In this document: piece after piece, positions 1 to 5,304 of the stretch
Layout: every line of letters begins with the position of its first letter
Numbering within the stretch: position 1 is the stretch's first letter
Assembly (NCBI GenBank): GCA_036516995.1
Contig: DATDYW010000043.1
Span: 1 to 5,739, forward strand
Source: DATDYW01 sp036516995
GTDB lineage: Bacteria; Patescibacteriota; Minisyncoccia; Phycocordibacterales; JAACPR01
Length of the DNA stretch: 5,739 nt
Reading direction: 5' to 3'
Notes under the pieces: generated by a model
The model's database searches: none
What the model was told of the DNA's origin: nothing
What the model saw: the letters and a program-made list of their open reading frames with translations, nothing else
Made by a program: the position numbers and the translations under genes

Positions 1-175
1 CGGTGATGAATCGCAAAACCGCCGCCTCGAGAAATGCCCCTTGATCAACGCGCAAATGCCGCTCGGTGACAATCTTCCGCAGCTGCACCCGCCAGTTCGA
101 GCGCTCAACAATATCTCGCACCAAAAGTGGCAGCTCGGCGAGGAGCTCGGCGTCGGTCTTCTGGGGTTCTGTCAT
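1..175 (-). CDS. Small hypothetical protein, 3' end outside window
   Basis: Reading the minus strand from the ATG at 175 gives 58 uninterrupted codons to the window edge, beginning MTEPQKTDAELL. I do not recognise the family. The visible part is soluble-looking and probably all helical, with an acidic N-terminus followed by mixed-charge helices (LLVRDIVERSNWRVQLRKIV, then VDQGAFLEAAVLRFI). It has no signal peptide or membrane segment, so a cytoplasmic protein is likely. The gene starts 22 bases after the stop of the TrbL/VirB6-like gene on the same strand and is probably co-transcribed with it. No Shine-Dalgarno sequence precedes the ATG; the hexamer TACGAT lies 6 bases upstream. The reading frame and tight spacing support a real gene. 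An accessory or regulatory role in the same locus is only a guess. Confidence 0.6.
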   Translation of the reverse strand, partial: MTEPQKTDAELLAELPLLVRDIVERSNWRVQLRKIVTERHLRVDQGAFLEAAVLRFIT

Positions 176-181
176 ACGGCT

Positions 182-187
182 ATCGTA
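182..187 (-). promoter_or_regulatory. Possible -10 box (TACGAT) before the small downstream gene
   Basis: The minus strand reads TACGAT, then 6 bases, then the ATG at 175. It matches TATAAT at four of six positions, and the spacing would put the transcript start at or next to the start codon. No -35 box is evident. It is weak alone and gains weight only because all five starts in the window show the same arrangement. Confidence 0.22.
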
Positions 188-197
188 CTACGGGTGA

Positions 198-2789
198 CTA
201 AATCGTGGTGCTTCCGCCGCCAGCTCCTCCGCCGCCAGCGGCTCCACCACTCCCGCTGCCGCCACCTTTCTTCTTGCCGCCACCGCCGCTCCCAAATCCC
301 GCACGGCGCAGATTCTCGAACTGCTTCTGCTGGGCGTCATTCAGTATCTGACCCTGCTGGATTATCTTCTGGAGTTTCTTGAAGTCCGACTCCGCCCTCA
401 CCTTTCCAGCAGCCTTAGCTGCTGCGTCAGCGTAGTTCGAATCAGCGACCGCATCGCTCATTCCCCCGAGGCCGTACCCGGAACCGCCCTTATTCGTCGC
501 GTACCGCTTGAGCGTCACGAATCCACGAGCGCCGCCGAGTGCCAGCGCTGCTCCCCCAGCCGCCAACCCGAGAGGAACGCCGCCGAGCGCGAATCCACCC
601 GCGATTGCCGCCGCGCCGCCAATGTGACCCATCCAGTCTTTCGCCGTGGCGCGGTGGGCGACCGCCTGCGAGTAGTTGCCGATAGCCTCGTGGCCGAAGA
701 GGTGTTTGTTCTGGGCCTTCTCCCAATCAGCTGAGGCGGTTGTGCTCCGTGTCTCAAATGTCTTAATCCGTGCCTTACTAGCAGCAATTTGCGCATCGAA
801 ACCAGCAGTTGCCCAAGGGTTCGTGTTGTTTTTCTTCTGTTCTTCGAGTGCCGCCAGCTGCGACTTGGCGACGGTAACGTCTCGGTTAGCTGCGCGGTAG
901 CCGCGGTTTGCCGTGCGCAGGTCGTCTCCGCGCTTGCCGTCCGCCCTAAGCCCCTTCGCAATTTGGTCTCGTTTTTCCTCCTCCGAGTAATCGTACTTCG
1001 CGGCGGCCGCGACCCGCTTCGCGGCGAGCTCCTCCCTCTCTTCCTTTATAGCCTCGTAGCCGCCGTCCCCGCCAGCCTTGCCGGCGTCGAGGACGCCCTG
1101 CTTGTTCATGTATTTACCAAGTCGGCTTCCGCGGAAATCGAAGCTGCCCTCCTTTGCCTTGCCGGCGATGCCGCGAATCGGGGCGCTGACCATCCGGGCG
1201 AGCGCGGAGTTGTCTGCCCAGCGGTTGAACTTCTTGTTGTCCATCAGGGCGCTCGCGCCACGGCCGAGGGTCCCGCGCAGCCCGGCGCCCGCCATACCGA
1301 GCGCGGCGCCGGAGGCGAAGCCGCTCACGCGCTTGCCGATGCCGATGATGCCCTGGGAGCCGATGTTCGAGAGCTTCTTGCCGAGGACGATGGAGGCGAG
1401 GAGCAGGCCGATGAGGACGAGCATCGTGACAATTATCCCGAGTATCTTAGGATCGGCCTCTTTGGTGACGATCTCCGAGAGCTGAGCGTCGTTCCCCTTG
1501 AATTTTTCAAATACACTTTCCTGCACCTTCAGCGTCGCGTAGAGCATCAGGAACACTGCTGGCGCGAAGAACGACTGGCCGAGGAGGGTGCTCCACCAGG
1601 TTTTCGCGTGATTCTGCATTGCCGGCAGCAGGTACGCCAGGAATGCCAAGACAGAGACAATCATTAGAATTATTAGTACAACGAACCGCGCGAGCAGCAT
1701 CGCGGAGAGGACGAGAAAATAGATTGCGAGGGCAATTAGAAAGGCCGAAGAAAAGATGGCGAACACAAGGAAGTTGAAACCGTCAAGACCAGACCTGTAG
1801 GTTTCATCCGGCGTTGCCTTTCCCTTGTCGTCTGTGGGGGGTTTGTAGATCGATGAGAGTTTCGTCTTGGCTATAAACGCGCCCGCGATTGTTGGCTTAG
1901 AACTTCCAGCACCTTGGTTTTGTTTGATCTGCTGGAAGCTCACCTCCGCCATTTTATTGCTCACATCGATAATGGTCTGCGAGAAAAGCAGGCTGAAGTT
2001 CATCAGCAGCGCCACGACGATGATGCGCGGCACCAGCTTCAGTCCGTTCTCGGATCCGAGCACAACGTTGAACGCCGCGTAGAGGAGGATGAATATGAAG
2101 AGCGAGTTCGCGATGTCGCGGAGCGTTTTCCACGCTCCCTCAACGCCATCTCCCACCCCTTGGTTTTTGTAGAGGTCACCCATCCCGACCACGAGCTCGT
2201 CTACCACGAAGTTAAGTACCGCGCCGGCGAGGGAAAGAGCCCAGCCGGAGATTTTGAGGAGGAAAACGCCCAGCGCCTCGGGGAGGCAGTACTTGAACCA
2301 GGTGAAGGGGTTGTAGGAACAGCGGCCAGAACTCTCGTCGCGGGCATCGGCCTCTGCCTTTTTTTGTTCGTAGACAGCACTTGAACCTACAATTTTTCCA
2401 CCGCTGTACAGATTGTATGTGAGAATAGATGTCGGGTTTGATGTGTCTGGGTCACCAACACTCAAGAAGTGATTCCCTGAATTGTCCACAAACCGATAGG
2501 AAACAGTAGTTTTACCGTTTGCGTTCGTTGCGGTTTCGTAATAGATGCTACCGATGGTGTATGTCTTTCCGCCGAACGACAGCCCATTTCCAATAGACCA
2601 AGTATTTTTCAAGGCATCAAGTCCCGTAGCGCCTCGATTGAACGTCACGGACGTAATCGGAATCTCGTTGGCGGTCGGTGTGTAGGCTAGTGCGGCTGGC
2701 GTCGGTACAAAAAGGGCAAAAAACAAAGAAGCCGAAAGGAAGGCAGGCAAGAAGCGGAGCATCGCCCTAGGCAAAACCATTGTTTGCAT
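198..2789 (-). CDS. TrbL/VirB6-like polytopic membrane protein of a type IV secretion-like system
   Basis: The 863-residue product has the layout of TrbL/VirB6 proteins, the inner-membrane channel subunits of type IV secretion systems, with large additions at both ends. Residues about 10-35 form a signal peptide (LFFALFVPTPAALA, then YTP). Residues 36-150 form an exported Gly/Ser/Thr/Tyr-rich, probably beta-rich domain. Two cysteines (157 and 168) just before the first membrane segment could form a disulfide. Hydrophobic segments lie at about 171-197, 227-247, 252-271, 338-364, 367-390, 405-421 and 449-472. A Gly/Ala-rich amphipathic stretch follows (480-516), then a charged, helical, probably coiled-coil region (575-690), a second Gly/Ala-rich hydrophobic stretch (721-755) and a Lys- and Gly-rich tail (831-863). 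Start candidates are 2789, 2780 and 2762. None has a clear ribosome binding site; 2780 fits a leaderless transcript, and 2762 begins directly with the signal peptide. The TrbL/VirB6 assignment comes from topology and neighbours, not from a profile match. The N-terminal part is markedly less GC-rich than neighbouring genes. Confidence 0.8.
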   Translation of the reverse strand: MQTMVLPRAMLRFLPAFLSASLFFALFVPTPAALAYTPTANEIPITSVTFNRGATGLDALKNTWSIGNGLSFGGKTYTIGSIYYETATNANGKTTVSYRFVDNSGNHFLSVGDPDTSNPTSILTYNLYSGGKIVGSSAVYEQKKAEADARDESSGRCSYNPFTWFKYCLPEALGVFLLKISGWALSLAGAVLNFVVDELVVGMGDLYKNQGVGDGVEGAWKTLRDIANSLFIFILLYAAFNVVLGSENGLKLVPRIIVVALLMNFSLLFSQTIIDVSNKMAEVSFQQIKQNQGAGSSKPTIAGAFIAKTKLSSIYKPPTDDKGKATPDETYRSGLDGFNFLVFAIFSSAFLIALAIYFLVLSAMLLARFVVLIILMIVSVLAFLAYLLPAMQNHAKTWWSTLLGQSFFAPAVFLMLYATLKVQESVFEKFKGNDAQLSEIVTKEADPKILGIIVTMLVLIGLLLASIVLGKKLSNIGSQGIIGIGKRVSGFASGAALGMAGAGLRGTLGRGASALMDNKKFNRWADNSALARMVSAPIRGIAGKAKEGSFDFRGSRLGKYMNKQGVLDAGKAGGDGGYEAIKEEREELAAKRVAAAAKYDYSEEEKRDQIAKGLRADGKRGDDLRTANRGYRAANRDVTVAKSQLAALEEQKKNNTNPWATAGFDAQIAASKARIKTFETRSTTASADWEKAQNKHLFGHEAIGNYSQAVAHRATAKDWMGHIGGAAAIAGGFALGGVPLGLAAGGAALALGGARGFVTLKRYATNKGGSGYGLGGMSDAVADSNYADAAAKAAGKVRAESDFKKLQKIIQQGQILNDAQQKQFENLRRAGFGSGGGGKKKGGGSGSGGAAGGGGAGGGSTTI

Positions 2790-2793
2790 TCTA
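2788..2793 (-). promoter_or_regulatory. Possible -10 box (TAGAAT) at the start of the TrbL/VirB6-like gene
   Basis: The minus strand reads TAGAAT, which matches TATAAT at five of six positions, then 7 bases, then the ATG at 2780. The hexamer overlaps the alternative ATG at 2789. If it is a real -10 box, transcription would begin at about 2780-2782 and translation would have to use the ATG at 2780 (or 2762), giving 860 residues. No TTGACA-like -35 element is visible at the right distance. A promoter here is plausible because this gene follows the only long gap in the cluster. Confidence 0.35.
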
Positions 2794-3013
2794 CAACAGT
2801 AAGGGGTGCGCGGAGCGCGAGCTTATCCGCATTAGCCTCTCCCGAAAAGTAGTGGAGTTGTCCACGGCTGTGGTTTAACGGGAAGAATCGCTGCTAATTT
2901 CCAATCTCCCACGCCCCAGAGAGTGCCTTCATAATTTGATTTATTGACGCGGCCGCCATCCAGTCGAACCGGCTGGTAACGGGCACCTGTCACGCACCGC
3001 CAACCTCGAACTC
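2790..3013. other. 224-base intergenic gap with small hairpins and an unproven 53-codon ORF
   Basis: This is the only long gap in a cluster whose other spacings are 12-26 bases. It is visibly poorer in G+C than the upstream gene (28 of 60 in 2881-2940). It contains an imperfect 17-base hairpin (2960-2976, arms CCAGTCG and CGGCTGG with one G-T pair) and overlapping short hairpins at 2852-2873. On the minus strand a GTG at 2993 opens a 53-codon frame ending at 2832; its C-terminal half looks protein-like (YEGTLWGVGDWKLAAILP). A competing 30-codon frame runs from 2986 to 2894. Neither has a convincing ribosome binding site or an ATG as its longest start, so I do not call a gene. The gap may hold the promoter or leader of the TrbL/VirB6-like gene, or a decayed gene remnant. 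Confidence 0.6.
2852..2873 (-). promoter_or_regulatory. Alternating short hairpins upstream of the TrbL/VirB6-like gene
   Basis: Three arms alternate here. On the minus strand CCAC (2873-2870) can pair with GTGG (2865-2862), while GTGGA (2865-2861) can instead pair with TCCAC (2856-2852) across a 4-base loop, followed by TACTTTTC. The two pairings exclude each other, which resembles a miniature attenuator. The stems are only 4-5 base pairs and the T-run is short, so it may be chance. Confidence 0.15.
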
Positions 3014-4288
3014 TCAATTCAGCGCCTCCTGCAGCACCTCGTGCAGCGCGACCTTTATCGCGTTGGCTAGGGCGGCGACGATGTTGTCGAAGCTGTCGGC
3101 GAGGATCAGCCGCCGCTCGCCGTTGAAGAGGCGCTGGTTGATCAGGCCTTCGATGGTGCGGCCCGGCGTCGTTATTCGGCCAGTCTCGGGGTCCGTCTTG
3201 CTCAAGTAGCCGCTGCTCCACTGCAGCTTCTCTTTGAGCGAGTCGCGCTGCGCGTTTATCCCAGACCAGAGCGCGTCCGAGGCGATGAACTGTTTCTCGT
3301 AGTAGTTATCGTCAATTGCGGCCGCACGGAACGCCTCCAAATTACCACCCGAGTCTCCATTAAAGAATTTTTCTGGGTCGGTCACCCCCGACAGACGGCA
3401 CGAGCTGTTCAGCGCCGAAGATCCACCGCCGCTGCTGTTCTGGTACTCCCGCAGCAGCCGCAGCTGAATCGGCACCTTGTACGCTTCGCACAGAAGCCCC
3501 TCGCTGATGCCGCTGATGAACTCGCCCGCCACAATGTCGCTGGCGTCTTTGTAGAACTGGCCCGGATCGTCCACGAACGCCGGGTTGCCCTCGAAGCCGG
3601 AGTTGATCCAGCGCACCGTCGCCTGGCCGATGTACTCGATGACGCCGTTGACCAGGCAGTAGAAGACGGCGTCGAGCGACGGCAAGAGGCAGATGCCGAA
3701 AATCTGGAGCGAGCAGACCTCCTTGGCGCGCTGCGTGCTGGAGTTCTGGCGCTGCTTGAGGTCGCCCACCGGAACCTGGAAGAGCAGCTCGATGAGGCTC
3801 TCGACCGTCTCGGCAATCATCGTCTCGATGAGGTGGGTGATGAAGAAGGCGATGAGGTTGGCGAGCGCCTCGCCGAAGACGCACTCGGCGAAGCCGCCGG
3901 CGGCGTCCGCGAGGTCGTAGGGGCCGCCGCCGGAGCCCTCGGCACCGCCGCCGTAAATTTGGCCGTAGGCCTGGGTGCCCTCGCCCGTGCCGATGGTGTT
4001 CTCGTACGTCCCCGTTTTTGGGTTGAAGGTGTAGTTGCCCTGCTCGGTGCCGATGCCGTACCCGGCAGGCGGCTTGTCGAGGTTGAAGCTCGTGACGCCG
4101 TCGCCGAAGTTGACGGTCGTGACGGTGCCCCCTCCCGACGGGCCGTAGCCTGGGAGGTAGCTCGTGCCGTAGGCGTCGGTTTCTGCCCACGCCACGCCGA
4201 ACGGCGGCAAAATGAACGCCCCGGTCGTGAAGACCAGCGCCGCCGCTCGCGCCCACCACCTCGCCCTGCCCGTGAAGTACAGCCCCAT
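3014..4288 (-). CDS. Exported six-cysteine protein of a CPR envelope/secretion cluster
   Basis: The 424-residue protein starts with an Arg-rich n-region and a hydrophobic stretch ending in a signal peptidase site (FGVAWA, then ETDAYG, about residue 35), so it is exported. Residues 37-128 are rich in Gly, Tyr and Thr and look flexible or beta-rich. An amphipathic hydrophobic stretch at 140-172 (ALANLIAFFITHLIETMIAE...) may lie in or on the membrane. The mature protein has six cysteines (136, 192, 200, 211, 267, 297), an even number that suits disulfides outside the cytoplasm. The block RWINSGFEGNPAFV (226-239), the later CEAYKVPIQLRLL, and a C-terminus with TPGRTIEGLINQRL and ILADSFDNIVAALANAI match, from memory, a recurring Parcubacteria family of unknown function found beside TrbL/VirB6-like genes. 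A partner of the secretion channel is inferred. The ATG at 4288 lies 12 bases after the upstream stop; AAGAG just before it could be a weak ribosome binding site. Confidence 0.82.
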   Translation of the reverse strand: MGLYFTGRARWWARAAALVFTTGAFILPPFGVAWAETDAYGTSYLPGYGPSGGGTVTTVNFGDGVTSFNLDKPPAGYGIGTEQGNYTFNPKTGTYENTIGTGEGTQAYGQIYGGGAEGSGGGPYDLADAAGGFAECVFGEALANLIAFFITHLIETMIAETVESLIELLFQVPVGDLKQRQNSSTQRAKEVCSLQIFGICLLPSLDAVFYCLVNGVIEYIGQATVRWINSGFEGNPAFVDDPGQFYKDASDIVAGEFISGISEGLLCEAYKVPIQLRLLREYQNSSGGGSSALNSSCRLSGVTDPEKFFNGDSGGNLEAFRAAAIDDNYYEKQFIASDALWSGINAQRDSLKEKLQWSSGYLSKTDPETGRITTPGRTIEGLINQRLFNGERRLILADSFDNIVAALANAIKVALHEVLQEALN

Positions 4289-4297
4289 AGCGCTCTT

Positions 4298-4303
4298 ATT
4301 CTA
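4298..4303 (-). promoter_or_regulatory. Possible -10 box (TAGAAT) overlapping the upstream stop codon
   Basis: The TAG stop of the TSP3-repeat gene forms the first half of TAGAAT, the same hexamer seen before the TrbL/VirB6-like gene. Nine bases separate it from the ATG at 4288. It may provide an internal promoter in the cluster. Because the stop codon already supplies TAG, chance is a serious alternative. Confidence 0.2.
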
Positions 4304-5278
4304 CTGCGACGCCGCCGCCCAGAACCCCGGGTAGCGCGAGCTCCCCAAATCGACGCCGCCGGCGTAGAGGTGCTGCGCCAGCGCGAGGTAGGCGATTGAG
4401 CGCCGCTCCTCTGCCGCGCGCAGCGTCGCGATGCCGAGTATCGCGCGCAGCGGGTCGGCCTCGCCGGAGGCGAACGAGAGAATCCCCTCGCCGAGGTGGT
4501 CGTTGACGTTGCAAATCTCTGCCTCCATCGCGGCGACCGACGGCGGCACGGCGCTGGCGCAGAGCGTGCGGCCGAGGTTCACGAACGCCTGACCGACGAA
4601 CGACGGGTAGTCGGCGCGACCCTTCGCTGCGCCCATCGCTTTGACGGCGTCGCCCTGGGTGTTGGCGAGCCAGTCGGCGTAGACCTGGAGCGAGATGCCG
4701 GGGTCGGTTGGCACGCTCGCCGCCCTGTAGCGGTCGGGAGCGCTGCCCGCGCCGCTGATTTGGCTGGAGAGGCTCGCCACGAGGGCATCCTGCGTCGACT
4801 GGCCGGCGCCGCCCGAGGCCTGCGCGCTCACAAAACTCTGCGCGAACCGCTCGGCGAAGTCATCGGTGACGCTGCCGGGCTGCCGCAGCGCGCCGTACTC
4901 GGCGCCGAGCGCCGCCGAGCTCGATGCCGCGAGCGCCGAGACATCGTCGTTGGGTCCGGCGGTGAGCGGATCGCGGCTCTGCGCCACCTCGTCGCCGTCT
5001 TCGGTGCCGTCGCCGTCGGAGTCGGCGTTTTTCGGGTCGCTGCCGCGCAGGCTCTCCTCCCAGTCGAAGAGGCCGTCTTGGTCGGAATCCTCCTGGCGCG
5101 CGAGGCTGGGGTCGCGGGAGACGGAAATCGCCGCCAGCGGGCCGACGGCCGCCTCTTCCTGCGCTCCTCCTCCCTGGGCACGCGAGACAAGCGTCCAAAC
5201 CATAACGAAAGACACCACGAGCACGGTGCTCACGAGCACAATCAGCGCCCGCCGACTCGGATGGAAAGCCTGCCGCAT
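4301..5278 (-). CDS. Membrane-anchored protein with TSP3-type calcium-binding repeats
   Basis: The 325-residue product begins with a basic segment (MRQAFHPSRR) and one hydrophobic helix (11-33, ALIVLVSTVLVVSFVMVWTLV), giving a single-pass anchor with the rest outside. Residues 64-97 hold two Asp-rich repeats, DSDQDGLFDWEE and DSDGDGTEDGDE, the DxDxDGxxD pattern of thrombospondin type 3 repeats, in which the Asp side chains bind calcium. After a low-complexity Ala/Ser linker, about 135-325 is a helical domain with two cysteines (240 and 256). From memory this architecture recurs in Parcubacteria next to the secreted protein found downstream here. A structural or calcium-dependent envelope role is inferred. 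I chose the ATG at 5278 over the TTG at 5305 because it places the basic residues directly before the membrane helix and avoids using the same base as the divergent start. The stop lies 12 bases before the next gene. Confidence 0.85.
   Translation of the reverse strand: MRQAFHPSRRALIVLVSTVLVVSFVMVWTLVSRAQGGGAQEEAAVGPLAAISVSRDPSLARQEDSDQDGLFDWEESLRGSDPKNADSDGDGTEDGDEVAQSRDPLTAGPNDDVSALAASSSAALGAEYGALRQPGSVTDDFAERFAQSFVSAQASGGAGQSTQDALVASLSSQISGAGSAPDRYRAASVPTDPGISLQVYADWLANTQGDAVKAMGAAKGRADYPSFVGQAFVNLGRTLCASAVPPSVAAMEAEICNVNDHLGEGILSFASGEADPLRAILGIATLRAAEERRSIAYLALAQHLYAGGVDLGSSRYPGFWAAASQ
4988..5089 (-). other. Two tandem TSP3-type calcium-binding repeats
   Basis: This stretch encodes residues 64-97 of the membrane-anchored protein. 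Aspartates occur at every second position in each repeat (DSDQDGL and DSDGDGT), with the conserved Gly after the third Asp and a following acidic helix start (DWEE, GDE). The linker GSDPKNA between them matches the usual 'GTDPxxxD' joint of bacterial TSP3 proteins. Confidence 0.88.
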
Positions 5279-5304
5279 TGAGCGAATGATACACTGGCGC
5301 GGCA
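5279..5304. promoter_or_regulatory. Compact divergent promoter region with overlapping -10-like boxes
   Basis: Only 26 bases separate the two divergent start codons. On the minus strand TATCAT (5286-5291, five of six matches to TATAAT) lies 7 bases before the ATG at 5278. On the plus strand TACACT (5290-5295, four of six) lies 9 bases before the ATG at 5305. The hexamers share bases 5290-5291. The space is too short for a leader on either transcript, and any upstream promoter elements must lie inside the opposite coding region. No clear -35 boxes were found. The arrangement is seen directly; promoter function is inferred. Confidence 0.4.

Noticed and set aside
201..299. Gly/Ser/Lys-rich tail of the TrbL-like protein as a possible frameshift artefact
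   Set aside because: The frame stays open to a normal stop 22 bases before the next gene, and glycine-rich C-terminal tails are plausible for a cytoplasmic end of such proteins.
41..382. A 113-codon plus-strand frame over the left gene junction
   Set aside because: It is antisense to the small gene and to the glycine-rich tail of the TrbL-like gene. Its Arg/His/Ser-rich C-terminal half is typical of a shadow of Gly codons.
789..1667. A 292-codon open frame on the plus strand opposite the TrbL/VirB6-like gene
   Set aside because: It lies wholly antisense to a gene with clear signal peptide and membrane segments. Its Arg/Ala/Glu-rich composition without domain motifs is what the reverse strand of GC-rich coding DNA gives.
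2960..2976. A tRNA T-arm-like sequence (GGTTCGA on the minus strand)
   Set aside because: No acceptor, D or anticodon arms surround it; it is better described as a short imperfect hairpin.
2894..2986. A 30-codon minus-strand ORF starting with GTG in the gap
   Set aside because: It is very short, has no ribosome binding site, and overlaps a longer competing frame; nothing separates it from chance.
3360..4259. A 299-codon minus-strand frame overlapping the six-cysteine protein gene
   Set aside because: It is a +1 shadow, extremely rich in Arg, His and Pro, with no start signal; the chosen frame has a signal peptide and recognisable core motifs.
3833..4399. A 188-codon plus-strand frame spanning the junction of two minus-strand genes
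   Set aside because: It consists of Val/Gly/Ala/Arg-rich shadow sequence antisense to two supported genes.
4496..5281. A 261-codon open frame on the plus strand opposite the TSP3-repeat gene
   Set aside because: The opposite strand encodes recognisable TSP3 repeats and a membrane anchor. This frame is Arg/Ala/Val-rich with no motif and ends in the divergent promoter region.
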